A stretch of DNA of 64,000 nt from an uncultured Burkholderiales bacterium (GTDB lineage Bacteria; Pseudomonadota; Gammaproteobacteria; Burkholderiales; Burkholderiaceae_C), in NCBI GenBank assembly GCA_903886485.1, contig CAISMH010000019.1, positions 124,001 to 188,000 of the forward strand, in the 5' to 3' direction. Both the position numbers and the translations under genes were made by a program. The notes under the pieces were generated by a model. That model was given only the letters and a program-made list of their open reading frames with translations. It searched no databases and was not told the DNA's origin. This document shows, piece by piece, positions 32,858 through 45,072 of this stretch. Every line of letters starts with the position of its first letter. Position 1 is the stretch's first letter.

Positions 32858-34279
32858 ATGGGACGCACGCTTTACGACAAGATTTGGGACGAACACGTCG
32901 TCCACACCGAAGAAGATGGCACGTCCATCCTCTACATCGACCGCCACTTGGTGCACGAAGTCACCAGCCCACAAGCGTTTGAGGGCATTCGTCAAGCGGG
33001 CCGCAAGGTCTGGCGCGTCAGCTCCATCGTCGCCACGGCCGATCACAACACCCCCACCACGGGCTGGGAGTTGGGCTACGACGGCATCACCGACCCCATC
33101 AGCAAAGAACAAATCACCACGCTGGACGCCAACATGGCCGAGTTTGGTTCTGCCGCGTTCTTTCCGTTCATGTCCAAGCGCCAAGGCATCATCCATGTGA
33201 TTAGCCCCGAAAACGGCGCGATCCTGCCCGGTATGACGGTGGTGTGCGGCGACAGCCACACCTCCACCCACGGTGCGTTTGGCGCATTGGCCCACGGCAT
33301 CGGCACGTCCGAGGTCGAACATGTCATGGCCACGCAAACCTTGTTAGCCAAAAAAGCCAAGAACATGCGCGTCGTGGTCGAAGGCACGCTGGCCAAAGGC
33401 GTGACCGGCAAAGACGTGGTGCTGGCCATCATTGGCAAGATCGGCACCGCAGGCGGCACCGGCTACACCATCGAGTTTGCAGGTTCGGCCATTCGTGGTT
33501 TGAGCATGGAAGGTCGAATGACCTTGTGCAACATGGCCATCGAAGGTGGCGCACGCGCGGGTCTGGTCGCTGTGGATGACAAAACCATCGACTACATCAA
33601 AGGCAGGCCTCTGTCACCCACTGGGGTGGAATGGGACCACGCCGTGGCTTATTGGAAAACCTTGCACTCAGACGCAGACGCGCACTTTGATGCGGTGGTC
33701 GAGCTCAAGGCCGAGGACATCTTGCCGCAAGTCACATGGGGCACCTCGCCCGAAATGGTGCTCGACATCCATGGCATCGTGCCCGACCCCGACAAAGAAA
33801 AAGACGCCAACACGCGCGGTGCGATTGAACGTGCCCTGACCTACATGGACTTGCAGCCGGGCAAAGCCCTGAATGACTTGTTTGTGGACAAAGTGTTCAT
33901 TGGCTCATGCACCAACAGCCGCATCGAAGACATTCGCGAAGCCGCTGCGGTGGTGAAAAAACTGGGCCAGAAAGTGGCGAAGAACATCAAGCTGGCGATG
34001 GTGGTACCCGGCTCTGGCTTGGTCAAAGCACAAGCCGAAGCCGAAGGGCTGCACGAAATTTTCAAAGCCGCTGGCTTTGAGTGGCGCGAGCCCGGCTGCT
34101 CCATGTGCTTGGCCATGAACGCCGACCGCTTGGAGCCCGGCGAGCGCTGCGCCTCCACCAGCAACCGCAACTTCGAAGGCCGCCAAGGCAACGGTGGGCG
34201 CACCCACTTGGTCAGCCCCGCCATGGCAGCGGCTGCCGCCATTCACGGCCACTTTGTCGACGTGCGTAAGTTCGCTTAA
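32858..34279 (+). CDS. leuC: 3-isopropylmalate dehydratase large subunit
   Basis: Isomerises 2- to 3-isopropylmalate with LeuD in leucine synthesis, using a 4Fe-4S cluster. 473 aa, standard. Cluster cysteines lie in [17 protein letters not shown] and in [18 protein letters not shown] before ATG 32858. The leuCDB order is intact, with 14 bases to leuD and 21 from leuD to leuB. A 138-base gap to the porin gene holds the promoter. Confidence 0.98.
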   Translation: MGRTLYDKIWDEHVVHTEEDGTSILYIDRHLVHEVTSPQAFEGIRQAGRKVWRVSSIVATADHNTPTTGWELGYDGITDPISKEQITTLDANMAEFGSAAFFPFMSKRQGIIHVISPENGAILPGMTVVCGDSHTSTHGAFGALAHGIGTSEVEHVMATQTLLAKKAKNMRVVVEGTLAKGVTGKDVVLAIIGKIGTAGGTGYTIEFAGSAIRGLSMEGRMTLCNMAIEGGARAGLVAVDDKTIDYIKGRPLSPTGVEWDHAVAYWKTLHSDADAHFDAVVELKAEDILPQVTWGTSPEMVLDIHGIVPDPDKEKDANTRGAIERALTYMDLQPGKALNDLFVDKVFIGSCTNSRIEDIREAAAVVKKLGQKVAKNIKLAMVVPGSGLVKAQAEAEGLHEIFKAAGFEWREPGCSMCLAMNADRLEPGERCASTSNRNFEGRQGNGGRTHLVSPAMAAAAAIHGHFVDVRKFA

Positions 34280-34293
34280 GGGAAGACACAGAG

Positions 34294-34938
34294 ATGCAAA
34301 AATTCACCCTCCACAAAGGCATCGTGGCGCCGATGGACCGCGAGAACGTCGACACCGACGCCATCATCCCCAAGCAGTTTTTGAAGTCCATTCGCAAGAC
34401 GGGCTTTGGCCCCAATTTGTTTGACGAGTGGCGCTACTTGGACCACGGCGAGCCCGGCCAAGACCCCGCTAGCCGCAAGCCCAACCCAGACTTTGTGCTG
34501 AACCAGCCGCGCTACCAAGGTGCCTCGGTGTTGTTGGCGCGCAAGAACTTTGGCTGTGGCTCCTCACGCGAACATGCGCCTTGGGCGATTGACCAATACG
34601 GTTTTCGCGCCGTGATTGCCCCGAGCTTTGCCGACATCTTTTTCAACAACTGTTTCAAAAACGGCTTGCTGCCCATCGTGCTGCCTGAAACCACGATTGA
34701 TCTGTTGTTCAACGAAACCTTCGCCTTCCCCGGCTATGAGTTGACGATTGATTTGGAAAACCAAGTCATCGTGCGGCCCCAAGGCGAAACCATCCCATTT
34801 GAGGTGCAAGCCTTCCGTAAATACTGTTTGCTCAACGGCTTGGATGACATTGGCCTGACCCTGCGCCAGTCCGACAAGATCAAAGCCTTTGAAGCCGAGC
34901 GCTTGGCCACCAAGCCTTGGTTGGCGCACACGATGTAA
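34294..34938 (+). CDS. leuD: 3-isopropylmalate dehydratase small subunit
   Basis: Partner of LeuC, 214 aa, giving the substrate lid. The motif [11 protein letters not shown] near residue 29 and [11 protein letters not shown] are family features. Standard length and position. Confidence 0.98.
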   Translation: MQKFTLHKGIVAPMDRENVDTDAIIPKQFLKSIRKTGFGPNLFDEWRYLDHGEPGQDPASRKPNPDFVLNQPRYQGASVLLARKNFGCGSSREHAPWAIDQYGFRAVIAPSFADIFFNNCFKNGLLPIVLPETTIDLLFNETFAFPGYELTIDLENQVIVRPQGETIPFEVQAFRKYCLLNGLDDIGLTLRQSDKIKAFEAERLATKPWLAHTM

Positions 34939-34959
34939 AACCGCACCAAAGAACAACAC

Positions 34960-36045
34960 ATGAAAATCGCAATCCTTCCCGGCGACGGCATCGGCCCAGA
35001 AATCGTGGCCGAAGCGGTCAAGGTCTTGAATGTCCTCGACCTCCAATTTGAAACCGAATCAGCTTTGGTCGGCGGCGCCGCGTTTGACGCGCACGGCCAC
35101 CCACTGCCCGAGGCCACCCTGAAGCTGGCAATGGCGTCTGACGCCGTGTTGTTCGGCGCGGTGGGCGACTGGAAGTACGACACCCTCGACCGCCCGTTGC
35201 GCCCCGAGCAAGCCATTTTGGGTTTGCGCAAAAACATGGGCCTGTTCGCCAACTTCCGCCCCGCCATTTGTTACGAGCAACTCGTCGGCGCATCCAGTCT
35301 CAAGCCCGAGCTGATTTCGGGCCTCGACATCCTCATCATCCGCGAGCTGACTGGCGATATTTACTTTGGTCAACCGCGTGGTCGCCGTGTCGCCACTGAC
35401 GGTCACTTCCCAGGTAGCGAAGAAGCGTTTGACACCATGCGCTACAGCAAGCCCGAGATCGAACGCATTGCCCACGTGGCATTCCAAGCTGCCCGTAAGC
35501 GCAAGGCGGCTGGCAAAGAAGGTCGCGTGACCAGCGTGGACAAAGCCAACGTGCTGGAAACTTTCCAGTTTTGGAAAGATGTGGTGAGCGAAGTGGGCAA
35601 AGAGTACCCAGACATCGCCCTCGACCACATGTATGTAGACAACGCCGCCATGCAACTGGTGAAAGAGCCCAAGCGCTTTGACGTGGTGGTGACCGGCAAT
35701 ATGTTTGGCGACATCTTGAGCGACGAAGCCTCCATGCTCACTGGCTCCATCGGCATGTTGCCCTCCGCCTCTTTGAACAGCAAAAACCAAGGCTTGTACG
35801 AGCCCAGCCACGGCAGCGCCCCAGACATCGCCGGCAAAGGCGTGGCCAACCCCTTGGCCACCATCCTCAGCGCCGCCATGATGTTGCGCTTTAGCCTGAA
35901 CCAAGCGCAAGCCGCGGAACGCATCGAAACCGCCGTGAAAGCGGTGTTGGCCCAAGGCCTGCGCACTCCCGACATCTACAGCGCAGGCACCACGAAAGTG
36001 GGCACCGCGCAAATGGGCGATGCGGTGGTGAAGGCGTTGAGTTGA
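34960..36045 (+). CDS. leuB: 3-isopropylmalate dehydrogenase
   Basis: NAD-dependent oxidative decarboxylation of 3-isopropylmalate in leucine synthesis, 361 aa. [16 protein letters not shown] is the standard start, YFGQPRG and [17 protein letters not shown] cover the active site and metal. Last of leuCDB; a 246-base gap with a small open frame and a hairpin separates it from asd. Confidence 0.98.
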   Translation: MKIAILPGDGIGPEIVAEAVKVLNVLDLQFETESALVGGAAFDAHGHPLPEATLKLAMASDAVLFGAVGDWKYDTLDRPLRPEQAILGLRKNMGLFANFRPAICYEQLVGASSLKPELISGLDILIIRELTGDIYFGQPRGRRVATDGHFPGSEEAFDTMRYSKPEIERIAHVAFQAARKRKAAGKEGRVTSVDKANVLETFQFWKDVVSEVGKEYPDIALDHMYVDNAAMQLVKEPKRFDVVVTGNMFGDILSDEASMLTGSIGMLPSASLNSKNQGLYEPSHGSAPDIAGKGVANPLATILSAAMMLRFSLNQAQAAERIETAVKAVLAQGLRTPDIYSAGTTKVGTAQMGDAVVKALS

Positions 36046-36096
36046 TTCAACGCGGCTTCAGCGGATCACAAGACCCCATCTATTACAATCTCAGCC

Positions 36097-36198
36097 ATGT
36101 TTCACGCGCGCTTGTTCCCCCTGAACCTCGCCTCACCTGCACGGGTGTCGGCTTGCGCGCGGGTCATCACCCTCAAAACCACGACCATCAAGGGCTAA
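36097..36198 (+). CDS. possible 33-aa peptide between leuB and asd
   Basis: ATG 36097 to TAA 36198 encodes a basic peptide starting MFHARLFPL and ending TTTIKG. TACAAT at 36084-36089 looks like a -10 box close to the start, so it could be leaderless. A hairpin follows. It could be a leader peptide of asd, a small protein or nothing. Only the open frame supports it. Confidence 0.2.
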   Translation: MFHARLFPLNLASPARVSACARVITLKTTTIKG

Positions 36199-36204
36199 AC
36201 AGCT

Positions 36205-36240
36205 CCGGTTCGTCGTGCGCCCCCCGGCCAGACGAGCCGG
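36205..36240. other. hairpin upstream of asd
   Basis: CCGGTTCGTC (36205-36214) pairs with GACGAGCCGG (36231-36240) over ten pairs with one G-U, around a 16-base loop, 51 bases before the asd start. There is no U-run after it, so attenuation by Rho-independent stop is not evident. It may be a structured leader. Confidence 0.4.
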
Positions 36241-36291
36241 GCAAACAGTCAGGTCTGGCACTGTTTTCTACATTTGAAAAGGCGTAAAAAA

Positions 36292-37422
36292 ATGAGCAAG
36301 TTAGTTGGTTTGGTCGGTTGGCGCGGCATGGTCGGCTCAGTGCTGATCGACCGCATGATCCAAGAGAAGGATTTCGATTTGATCGAGCCTGTGTTCTTCT
36401 CCACCTCGAATGCAGGTGGCAAAGCCCCCACACAAGCCAAAAACGAAACCACGCTCCAAGACGCCAACAACATTGACGCGCTCAAACGCTGCGAGATCAT
36501 CATCACTTGCCAAGGCGGCGACTACACCAAAGAGGTGTACCCCAAATTGCGCGCTGCTGGCTGGAATGGCCACTGGATTGATGCCGCGTCTAGCCTGCGC
36601 ATGGCCGATGACGCCGTGATCGTCTTGGACCCTGTCAACCGCCATGTGATCGACAGCGCGCTGGGCAAAGGCGGCAAAAACTGGATCGGCGGCAACTGCA
36701 CCGTGAGCTTGATGCTGATGGGTTTGGGCGGCTTGTTCCAACACAATCTGGTCGAGTGGGTCAGCGCCATGACTTACCAAGCTGCTTCGGGTGCAGGCGC
36801 ACAAAACATGCGCGAGTTGCTGAGCCAAATGGGTGCCTTGCACGATGCCGTGAAAGACGATTTGGCCAACCCCTCTTCGGCCATCTTGGACATCGACCGC
36901 AAAGTCTCGGCCACCATGCGTAGCGCCGCTTTCCCCACCAAAAACTTCCGCAATACCGCGTTGGCTGGCAGCTTGATCCCCTGGATCGATGTGCCGGTCG
37001 AACACGGCCAAAGCAAGGAAGAGTGGAAGGGCGGCGCCGAGTGCAACAAGATTTTGGGCAACCCTGCCTTCCGCACAGCGGGCTCGATCCCGATCGACGG
37101 TTTGTGCGTGCGCATTGGCGCGATGCGCTGCCACTCGCAAGGCTTGACCATCAAGCTGAAAAAAGACGTGCCGATGGACGAGATCAACAGCATCTTGGCT
37201 CAAGCCAACGACTGGGTCAAAGTGGTGCCCAACGAACGCGAAATCAGCGAACGTGACCTCACACCTGCAGCCGTGACTGGCACGCTCACAGTGCCTGTGG
37301 GCCGCCTGCACAAAATGGCCATGGGCAACGACTATCTTGGTGCCTTCACCGTGGGTGACCAGCTTTTGTGGGGGGCGGCCGAGCCGTTGCGCCGCATGCT
37401 GCGCATCCTCTTGGAAGCGTAA
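36292..37422 (+). CDS. asd: aspartate-semialdehyde dehydrogenase
   Basis: Converts aspartyl-phosphate to aspartate semialdehyde for lysine, threonine and methionine synthesis. 376 aa, the long proteobacterial type. The catalytic Cys is Cys136 in [10 protein letters not shown]; the NADP site [13 protein letters not shown] is at the start. ATG 36292 was chosen; ATG 36274 gives six extra residues. It is followed by fimV in 23 bases. Confidence 0.97.
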   Translation: MSKLVGLVGWRGMVGSVLIDRMIQEKDFDLIEPVFFSTSNAGGKAPTQAKNETTLQDANNIDALKRCEIIITCQGGDYTKEVYPKLRAAGWNGHWIDAASSLRMADDAVIVLDPVNRHVIDSALGKGGKNWIGGNCTVSLMLMGLGGLFQHNLVEWVSAMTYQAASGAGAQNMRELLSQMGALHDAVKDDLANPSSAILDIDRKVSATMRSAAFPTKNFRNTALAGSLIPWIDVPVEHGQSKEEWKGGAECNKILGNPAFRTAGSIPIDGLCVRIGAMRCHSQGLTIKLKKDVPMDEINSILAQANDWVKVVPNEREISERDLTPAAVTGTLTVPVGRLHKMAMGNDYLGAFTVGDQLLWGAAEPLRRMLRILLEA

Positions 37423-37445
37423 AAAACCAAGTAATATCTCTGGTT

Positions 37446-39050
37446 ATGACCCAAGCTCAACGTCACGCTTCAAGTTTGTTCCAGAGATCTGCTTTGTGGG
37501 CAGCCCTGTCACTGTCATTACTTGGCAGTGCGCAGGCACTCACTTTGACTCGTCCCGTGGTGCAAAGCAAGCAAGGCGAGGCTTTGCTTGCTGAGATTGA
37601 CATCCACCAAATCGCTCCCTCCGAAGAGGTGGATTTGCAAGCCTCGATCGCGAGCGCGGAGATTTACAAAGCGACCAAGGTTGATCTGCCCTCGAGCAAT
37701 GGTGTGCCGCTGGATATTCAGGTGCAACTGCTGCGCCGTGCCAATGGCAAGCCTTATTTGCGCGTGACCAGCAAGCAAGCGGTGAATGGCAGTGCGGTGG
37801 ATGTGTTGATCGATTTGCGTTGGGCGACAGGTCGTTTGTTACGCGACTTCAATGTGTCGCTGGATGATGCCAAGACCACCCTTAAAACCGTCCGTCCTTC
37901 TGAAGTGGCGGGCGGTGCCAACACCCAGCAACTGACGGTGCAGCGTGGCGATACGGCCAGCGAGTTGGTGGCCAACAACATCCCAGAAGGCGTGTCGCTG
38001 GAGCAAATGTTGCTCGCGCTTGTGCGCAGCAATCCCGATGCGTTTGTGGACGCCAACGTCAACCGCATGAAAGCGGGCGCTTTGATTACTTTGCCGACTG
38101 AGCAAGAGGCACAAAGCATCTCGCGTCAAGAAGCACGCCGCGAGATTCAAGTCCAAACCAAAGACTTCGAAGCCTACCGCGCCGAATTGGCTGCGCGTGC
38201 CCCTGGCGGTTCGGTTCCCAAGGTGTCTCGCGACACGGCTGGCAAGCTCGACGCCAAGGTGCAAAACAGCGCAAAGAAACACGAGGACAAGCTGACTTTG
38301 TCCAAGCCGAGCCGCAAAGATGCAGCCGCCGACAAAATTGCCCAACAGCGCGAGGCCCAAGAGGTGGCTGACCGTGCTGCCGAATTAAGTCGCAATATCA
38401 GCGAACTCGGCAAGATTGCAGCGGCTACGGCCACAGTCACCGCCGCTTCTGAGCCTGCCTCCGGCGCTTTGCCGATGGAAGTCCCTGCAAGCGCTGCGGC
38501 GGCCAATGCGGATTGGCTGAACGAATTGCGCGAACACAGCCTGACACCCGTAGGTGCCGGCAGCTTGATTGCCGTGCTGGTGCTGGCAGGTTTGTGGCGC
38601 CGTCGTGCCCTGAAAAAAGCCGACGGCGATGACAGCATCGAAGGTTTGCCCCCTCTGAACGTGAAGTTCAATTTGGATCTTCCTGAGTTCGACAGCAAAG
38701 ACCCCGTGGAGCGCGGCTATGTCCACGAAGTGGCAACGCACTCGCATGAACGCCATGAGCACGCGCATGACTCTGAACACCCCATGGATGAGGCGGCTTA
38801 TGAAGACAGCTCGGCCGCGCATGAGGATGACCACCCGCCACGGCCCACGATGGAGATGCCGAATATCTCCCTGGACTTGGACGAACCCGACACCAGCGCC
38901 AGCCCCTACCAAGTGCGTATCGATTTGGCCGATGAGTTATGGAACTTAGGTCAGCTCCACACCAGCCGTGCCTTGATGGAAGAAGTGGCCAACGAAGCCT
39001 CAGGCGCTGTCAAAGAAAAAGCCTTGCATTGGCTGGCTGAACGAGCTTAA
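37446..39050 (+). CDS. fimV: FimV-like inner-membrane protein
   Basis: Cell-pole and type IV pilus assembly factor, 534 aa, shorter than the Pseudomonas one. A signal sequence (about 1-32), the FimV N-terminal domain (VKSKQGEALLAEIDI-like, after LTLTRPVVQ), a LysM-like domain (about 165-225, LTVQRGDTASELV), a coiled-coil Lys/Ala part, a membrane helix (LTPVGAGSLIAVLVLAGLW) and a cytoplasmic C-terminal FimV domain (YQVRIDLADELWNLGQ). ATG 37446 starts after the asd stop; the frame extends back inside asd. It lies between asd and truA as in other Comamonadaceae. Confidence 0.92.
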   Translation: MTQAQRHASSLFQRSALWAALSLSLLGSAQALTLTRPVVQSKQGEALLAEIDIHQIAPSEEVDLQASIASAEIYKATKVDLPSSNGVPLDIQVQLLRRANGKPYLRVTSKQAVNGSAVDVLIDLRWATGRLLRDFNVSLDDAKTTLKTVRPSEVAGGANTQQLTVQRGDTASELVANNIPEGVSLEQMLLALVRSNPDAFVDANVNRMKAGALITLPTEQEAQSISRQEARREIQVQTKDFEAYRAELAARAPGGSVPKVSRDTAGKLDAKVQNSAKKHEDKLTLSKPSRKDAAADKIAQQREAQEVADRAAELSRNISELGKIAAATATVTAASEPASGALPMEVPASAAAANADWLNELREHSLTPVGAGSLIAVLVLAGLWRRRALKKADGDDSIEGLPPLNVKFNLDLPEFDSKDPVERGYVHEVATHSHERHEHAHDSEHPMDEAAYEDSSAAHEDDHPPRPTMEMPNISLDLDEPDTSASPYQVRIDLADELWNLGQLHTSRALMEEVANEASGAVKEKALHWLAERA

Positions 39051-39055
39051 AGCCC

Positions 39056-39853
39056 ATGCGCATCGCCATGGGCTTGAGCTACAACGGCCAAGCCTACGAA
39101 GGCTGGCAGAGTCAGACCTCAGGCAAAACAGTGCAGGACAAGCTTGAAAAAGCACTGTCCAAGTTCACCCAAACCCCCGTTTCCACCTTGTGTGCAGGCC
39201 GCACCGATGCCGGTGTGCATGGCCTCATGCAAGTCATTCACTTTGACACCGAACTCGACCGCACGCCCTACTCATGGGTGCGCGGCACCAACCGTTATTT
39301 GCCACTCGACATTGCGGTGCAATGGGCGCGCGAGATGCCGCGTGAGTTCCACTGCCGCGGCAGCGCCATTGCCCGCCGCTATGCGTATGTGGTGCTGGAA
39401 TCTGCCGTGCGCCCCAGCGTAGAAGCAGGTCGCGTGGGATGGGTGTATCGCCCGCTGAACCTAGAAGCCATGCAACAAGCCGCACAGCACGTGATAGGTG
39501 AACACGACTTCACCTCGTTTCGCGCCTCCAGCTGCCAAGCCCTCACGCCCGTCAAAACCATGACGCGCATCGACATCACCCGCAAAAGCACCCAGCCCGG
39601 CTCGGCCGTGTGGCGCTTTGAGTTTGAAGCGAGTGCGTTTTTGCACCACATGATTCGCAACCTCATGGGCTGCTTTGTGAAGATTGGCACAGGCGACAAA
39701 CCGCCCGAGTGGATGGCCGAAGTCCTTGCCGCCCGCGACCGCGATGCCGCTGCCCCCACCTTCAGCCCCGACGGTTTGTATTTTTTAGGTCCCCGCTATG
39801 GGGCACAGTGGGATTTGCCTGACCGCACCCCTGCGTATGATGGATTGCCATGA
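39056..39853 (+). CDS. truA: tRNA pseudouridine synthase A
   Basis: Makes pseudouridine at positions 38-40 of tRNAs, 265 aa. The catalytic Asp is in CAGRTDAGVHG. It starts 5 bases after fimV and overlaps trpF by 4 bases (ATGA). Confidence 0.97.
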   Translation: MRIAMGLSYNGQAYEGWQSQTSGKTVQDKLEKALSKFTQTPVSTLCAGRTDAGVHGLMQVIHFDTELDRTPYSWVRGTNRYLPLDIAVQWAREMPREFHCRGSAIARRYAYVVLESAVRPSVEAGRVGWVYRPLNLEAMQQAAQHVIGEHDFTSFRASSCQALTPVKTMTRIDITRKSTQPGSAVWRFEFEASAFLHHMIRNLMGCFVKIGTGDKPPEWMAEVLAARDRDAAAPTFSPDGLYFLGPRYGAQWDLPDRTPAYDGLP

Positions 39854-40530
39854 ACCGCACGCGTATCAAAATTTGTGGCCTCACCCGTGAGCAAGACGTT
39901 GACGCCGCTGTCGCAGCGGGCGTGGACGCGATTGGCTTCGTCATGTACGCCCCCAGCCCACGGGCAGTGACGGTGGAACGCGCCGCTGAGCTGGCCTTGC
40001 GCCTGCCCGCCTTCGTCACCCCTGTGTTGCTGTTTGTGAACGAAACCGCCGAGGCCATGGCCCACGCTTGCGTGCAAGTGCCGGGCGCATGGTTGCAGTT
40101 TCACGGTGACGAAACACCCGACCACTGCCGCAAGATTGCCCGTACCTTGGGCCGGCGCTGGATACGTGCCGCCCGTATTCCGCTAGAAACCCCAGCGGGC
40201 GAAGAACCGTTCGACCTCTTAAAATACGCGCAAGATTACTCAGACGCCCAAGCCGTGCTGCTCGACGCCCACATCGAGGGCTATGGCGGCGGCGGCAAAA
40301 CATTCAATTGGTCACAGCTTCCTCCAAACGTCAACGCTCACCTCGTCTTGTCTGGTGGACTCAACGCTGCCAACGTGACCGATGGCATTCGCGCGCTGCG
40401 TCACCACGGCCATTCATTGGCGGTTGACGTGAGCTCTGGCGTGGAGTCGGCCAAAGGCATCAAAGATGCGGCCAAGATTCACGAATTCGTCCGAGCCGTT
40501 CGCGCAGCCGACGCAGAGCACCCGCTCTAA
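39850..40530 (+). CDS. trpF: phosphoribosylanthranilate isomerase
   Basis: Tryptophan synthesis step three, 226 aa, a (beta/alpha)8 barrel. Catalytic Cys is in IKICGLTREQDV and the Asp in LLDAHIEGYGGGGKTFNW. Coupled to truA by overlap. A hairpin and 66 bases separate it from trpB. Confidence 0.97.
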   Translation: MNRTRIKICGLTREQDVDAAVAAGVDAIGFVMYAPSPRAVTVERAAELALRLPAFVTPVLLFVNETAEAMAHACVQVPGAWLQFHGDETPDHCRKIARTLGRRWIRAARIPLETPAGEEPFDLLKYAQDYSDAQAVLLDAHIEGYGGGGKTFNWSQLPPNVNAHLVLSGGLNAANVTDGIRALRHHGHSLAVDVSSGVESAKGIKDAAKIHEFVRAVRAADAEHPL

Positions 40531-40556
40531 GCCTTTTCCCTTTTTTGTTTGAAGCA

Positions 40557-40576
40557 CTTGAGGCCCAAGCCTCAAG
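40557..40576. other. hairpin between trpF and trpB
   Basis: CTTGAGGC (40557-40564) and GCCTCAAG (40569-40576) form a perfect 8-bp stem with loop CCAA, ending 20 bases before the trpB start. A T-rich stretch precedes it, not follows it, so termination is not implied. It may affect message stability or the level of trpBA relative to trpF. Confidence 0.5.
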
Positions 40577-40596
40577 ACAACTATTGCAGGCACCCT

Positions 40597-41886
40597 ATGT
40601 CGAACTACCAACAACCCGACGCCAAAGGCCACTTTGGCATTTACGGCGGCAGCTTCATCAGCGAGACGCTGACACACGCGATTGAAGAACTCAAAGACGC
40701 CTACGCCAAGTACCAGCACGACCCTGCGTTCATCGCCGAGTTCAAGAGTGAGCTGGCCCACTTCGTCGGCCGCCCCTCCCCCATCTACCACGCAGCTCGC
40801 ATGAGCCGCGAGATGGGCGGTGCGCAAATCTTCTTGAAGCGCGAAGACCTCAACCACACCGGTGCCCACAAGATCAACAACACAATCGGCCAAGCCATGC
40901 TCGCCAAGCGCATGGGCAAACCCCGCGTGATTGCTGAAACGGGCGCAGGCCAACACGGGGTGGCCACCGCCACCATTTGCGCACGCTATGGGCTGGAATG
41001 CGTGGTCTACATGGGCGCAGAAGACGTGAAACGTCAAAGCCCCAACGTGTACCGCATGAAGCTCTTGGGTGCCACCGTGGTGCCTGTGGAGAGTGGCAGT
41101 CGCACCCTCAAAGATGCCCTGAACGAAGCCATGCGCGACTGGGTGGCGAACGTGGACAACACTTTCTACATCATCGGCACCGTGGCTGGGCCTCACCCCT
41201 ATCCGATGATGGTGCGCGACTTCCAAAGCGTGATTGGCGAGGAATGCCTGACGCAAATGCCTGAGATGTTCAAGTCCCTCAAGATGGCCGAACAACAACC
41301 GGACGCCGTCATCGCCTGCGTGGGCGGCGGCAGCAATGCCATGGGCATCTTCTACCCCTACATCAACCACGCCAACACACGCTTGATTGGCGTAGAAGCC
41401 GCAGGCGAAGGCATGGACACCAACCGTCACTCGTGTTCGTTGCAACTGGGCGCACCCGGCGTGCTGCACGGCAACCGCACTTACATCTTGCAAGACGAAA
41501 ACGGCCAAATCACCGAGACGCACAGCGTGAGCGCGGGCCTCGACTACCCCGGTGTCGGCCCTGAACACGCGTTTCTCAAGGACATCGGTCGCGCCGAGTA
41601 CGTGGGCATCACCGACCAAGAGGCGCTGGATGCCTTCCACTACCTGTGCCGCACCGAGGGCATCATCCCTGCCCTCGAATCCAGCCATGCCGTGGCCTAC
41701 GCCATGAAGCTGGCCAAAACCATGCGCCCCGACCAATCCATCTTGGTCAACCTCTCAGGCCGTGGCGACAAAGACATTGGCACCGTGGCCGACCTCAGCA
41801 ACGCCGACTTCTTCTGCCGCCCCAGCTGCCAAGGGCAGTCGGTCAAAGGTGGTCCCGCATCACACATCATGAAAGTCGTGAAATGA
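40597..41886 (+). CDS. trpB: tryptophan synthase beta chain
   Basis: Makes tryptophan from indole and serine with pyridoxal phosphate, 429 aa. The PLP lysine is in [15 protein letters not shown], and [10 protein letters not shown] binds the phosphate. ATG 40597 lies 66 bases after trpF; the frame extends back but without a ribosome site. Overlaps trpA by 4 bases. Confidence 0.98.
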   Translation: MSNYQQPDAKGHFGIYGGSFISETLTHAIEELKDAYAKYQHDPAFIAEFKSELAHFVGRPSPIYHAARMSREMGGAQIFLKREDLNHTGAHKINNTIGQAMLAKRMGKPRVIAETGAGQHGVATATICARYGLECVVYMGAEDVKRQSPNVYRMKLLGATVVPVESGSRTLKDALNEAMRDWVANVDNTFYIIGTVAGPHPYPMMVRDFQSVIGEECLTQMPEMFKSLKMAEQQPDAVIACVGGGSNAMGIFYPYINHANTRLIGVEAAGEGMDTNRHSCSLQLGAPGVLHGNRTYILQDENGQITETHSVSAGLDYPGVGPEHAFLKDIGRAEYVGITDQEALDAFHYLCRTEGIIPALESSHAVAYAMKLAKTMRPDQSILVNLSGRGDKDIGTVADLSNADFFCRPSCQGQSVKGGPASHIMKVVK

Positions 41887-42692
41887 GCCGCATTGACGCC
41901 ACCCTCGCCACCTTGAAATCCCAAGGTCGAAAAGCTTTGATCCCCTATGTGATGGCGGGCTTTCCGCAAGCCCACATCACACCCGCCCTCATGCACGGCA
42001 TGGTGGATGCGGGGGCCGACATCATCGAGCTGGGCGTGCCGTTCAGCGACCCGATGGCCGACGGCGCTGTGATTCAAAAAGCCGGTGAAGCCGCCTTGCG
42101 CTCTGGCATTGGCACGGCCCAAGTGCTAGAGATGGTGCGCGAGTTCCGCCAAACCAACACCACCACCCCCGTGGTGCTGATGGGCTACGCCAACCCTGTC
42201 GAGTGCTACAACCTCAAGCACGGCGCAGATTCGTTCGTCAAAGACGCCTCCAACGCGGGCGTGGATGGCGTGCTCATCGTGGACTACCCACCCGAGGAGT
42301 GTGAGGAGTTTGCAGCCACCTTGCGCGCCCACAGCATGGACTTGATCTTCTTGCTCGCACCCACCAGCACCGACCAACGCATGGCACAAGTGGCACGCAT
42401 TGCCAGCGGCTATGTGTACTACGTCTCGCTCAAAGGCGTGACGGGTGCAGGCAACCTCGACACCGATGCCGTGGAAGCCATGCTGCCGCGCATTCGCCAG
42501 CATGTGCACATTCCCGTGGGTGTGGGCTTTGGCATCCGCGACGCCGCCACCGCCACGGCCGTGGGCCGCGTGGCTGATGCCGTGGTGATTGGCAGCCGCA
42601 TCATCCAACTGCTCGAAGCTGCGCCAGCAGGCCAAGAAGTGGCTGCGGCCCATGCGTTTTTAGCGGGAATTCGCGAGGCTTTGGACGCTTGA
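41883..42692 (+). CDS. trpA: tryptophan synthase alpha chain
   Basis: Cleaves indole-glycerol phosphate and passes indole to TrpB, 269 aa. The conserved Glu and Asp are in [16 protein letters not shown], and GVGFGIRD is the phosphate-binding end. ATG 41883 overlaps the trpB stop (ATGA), the usual coupling. Confidence 0.98.
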   Translation: MSRIDATLATLKSQGRKALIPYVMAGFPQAHITPALMHGMVDAGADIIELGVPFSDPMADGAVIQKAGEAALRSGIGTAQVLEMVREFRQTNTTTPVVLMGYANPVECYNLKHGADSFVKDASNAGVDGVLIVDYPPEECEEFAATLRAHSMDLIFLLAPTSTDQRMAQVARIASGYVYYVSLKGVTGAGNLDTDAVEAMLPRIRQHVHIPVGVGFGIRDAATATAVGRVADAVVIGSRIIQLLEAAPAGQEVAAAHAFLAGIREALDA

Positions 42693-42763
42693 GGCGCTCA
42701 TAGAGCCTCACCCACCCCGCCCGTTAAAATGACGCCTATCCAAGAACTGACGAAGGACTGACC

Positions 42764-43636
<873 letters not shown>

Positions 43637-43659
43637 TTCGAGTCACCCTGATCCCCCAT

Positions 43660-43688
43660 AAAAAAGCCCTCTTCGTGAGGGCTTTTTT
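43660..43688. terminator. bidirectional Rho-independent terminator
   Basis: AAAAAAGCCCTC, loop TTCGT, GAGGGCTTTTTT. It ends accD from the left and ychF from the right. Confidence 0.92.
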
Positions 43689-43705
43689 GTAGCGCTGCGC
43701 TTGAC

Positions 43706-44797
43706 TTAGGAGCTGAACAAGAAGTTCATCACGTCGCCATCTTTGACAACGTACTCTTTGCCTTCGGCACGCATCTTGCCCGCGTCTTTGGCGCCTTGTT
43801 CGCCTTTGAAGGCGATGAAGTCGTCAAACGCGATGGTCTGGGCGCGGATGTAGCCCTTCTCGAAATCGGTGTGAATCACGCCAGCGGCTTGCGGGCCGGT
43901 GTCGCCCACATGGATGGTCCATGCACGCACCTCTTTCACGCCCGCGGTGAAGTAGGTTTGCAGGCCCAGCAAGGTGTAAGCAGAGCGAATGAGGCGGTTC
44001 AGGCCTGGCTCGTCTTGGCCAAGTTCTTTCAAGAACTCCAAGCGGTCAGCATCTTCCATCTCAGACAACTCGGCTTCGATCTTGGCGCAAATGGCCACCA
44101 CGGGCGCGTTTTGCGCTTTCGCAAACTCTTGGAGGCGGTCTAAGAAAGGGTTGTTCTCAAAACCGTCTTCAGACACGTTGGCCACAAACATGGCGGGCTT
44201 GGCCGTGATGAAGAAGAACTGCTTGAGTTCGGCACGCTCTTCTTTGCTGAAGTCGATGGTGCGCACAGGCTTGGTATCGTTCAATGCAGCTTGGCATTTC
44301 TCGAGAATCGCCATTTGCTTGGCGGCTTCTTTGTCGCCAGAGCGGGCAATTTTGCTCACGCGGTGAATGGCTTTTTCGACGGCGGCCAAGTCGGCCAAGC
44401 ACAACTCGGTCTGAATCACTTCGATGTCGGCAATCGGGTCGACCTTGTTGGCCACGTGAATCACGTTGGGGTCTTCAAAGCAGCGCACCACGTTGACGAT
44501 GGCGTCGGTCTCGCGGATGTGCGCCAAAAATTTATTGCCCAAGCCTTCGCCGGTGCTGGCACCCGCCACCAAGCCCGCAATGTCGACAAACTCCACAATC
44601 GCGGGAACGATCCGCTCGGGCGTGATGATGTCGGCCAACTGCTGCAAGCGTGGATCGGGCACTTCGACCACGCCCGTGTTGGGCTCAATCGTGCAAAAGG
44701 GGTAATTCTCAGCCGCGATGCCCGCTTTGGTCAGGGCGTTGAACAGGGTGGATTTGCCAACGTTGGGCAAGCCCACGATGCCACATTTCAAACTCAT
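43706..44797 (-). CDS. ychF: redox-regulated ATPase YchF
   Basis: Obg-like P-loop NTPase linked to ribosome function and stress response, 363 aa. The P-loop [16 protein letters not shown] is near residue 8, the fixed NKVDP stands in for NKxD, and the TGS domain comes at the end (about 278-363). ATG 44797 (MSLKCG) was chosen over 44818 because AAGGATA precedes it. Monocistronic in appearance. Confidence 0.97.
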   Translation of the reverse strand: MSLKCGIVGLPNVGKSTLFNALTKAGIAAENYPFCTIEPNTGVVEVPDPRLQQLADIITPERIVPAIVEFVDIAGLVAGASTGEGLGNKFLAHIRETDAIVNVVRCFEDPNVIHVANKVDPIADIEVIQTELCLADLAAVEKAIHRVSKIARSGDKEAAKQMAILEKCQAALNDTKPVRTIDFSKEERAELKQFFFITAKPAMFVANVSEDGFENNPFLDRLQEFAKAQNAPVVAICAKIEAELSEMEDADRLEFLKELGQDEPGLNRLIRSAYTLLGLQTYFTAGVKEVRAWTIHVGDTGPQAAGVIHTDFEKGYIRAQTIAFDDFIAFKGEQGAKDAGKMRAEGKEYVVKDGDVMNFLFSS

Positions 44798-45072
44798 AAA
44801 AATATCCTTAGAAATCAAGACCCCAGTTGCAGCATCGACCCCTGTTGGGGCGAGGTGAACATGACTGACTCAGCTATGAAACAGTAAACGGTGTCAGGTG
44901 CGAATGGTCTTGGGGAAACTGGCTGTGATTGTACTGATGAACCCATCACCTCCCTGCATCTTCCCCAGTGCACAACGCTCGATGGACGCAATTGGATCGA
45001 GTTTGCACAGACATGGGAGGCACATGGGCTTATATTCAGCCGAACGATTCAATCAGCATTCAAGGGGTCACC
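44798..45072. other. intergenic region, no gene seen
   Basis: About 275 bases between ychF and the small secreted protein. An open frame extends from 44968 into the next gene but has no signal-peptide logic and no ribosome site, so it is not called. It probably carries both promoters. I see no RNA gene. Confidence 0.5.

Noticed and set aside
40414..41736. Long open frame on the minus strand opposite trpB
   Set aside because: It is a shadow of trpB in a GC-rich genome, rich in His, Gly and Val without any known motif.
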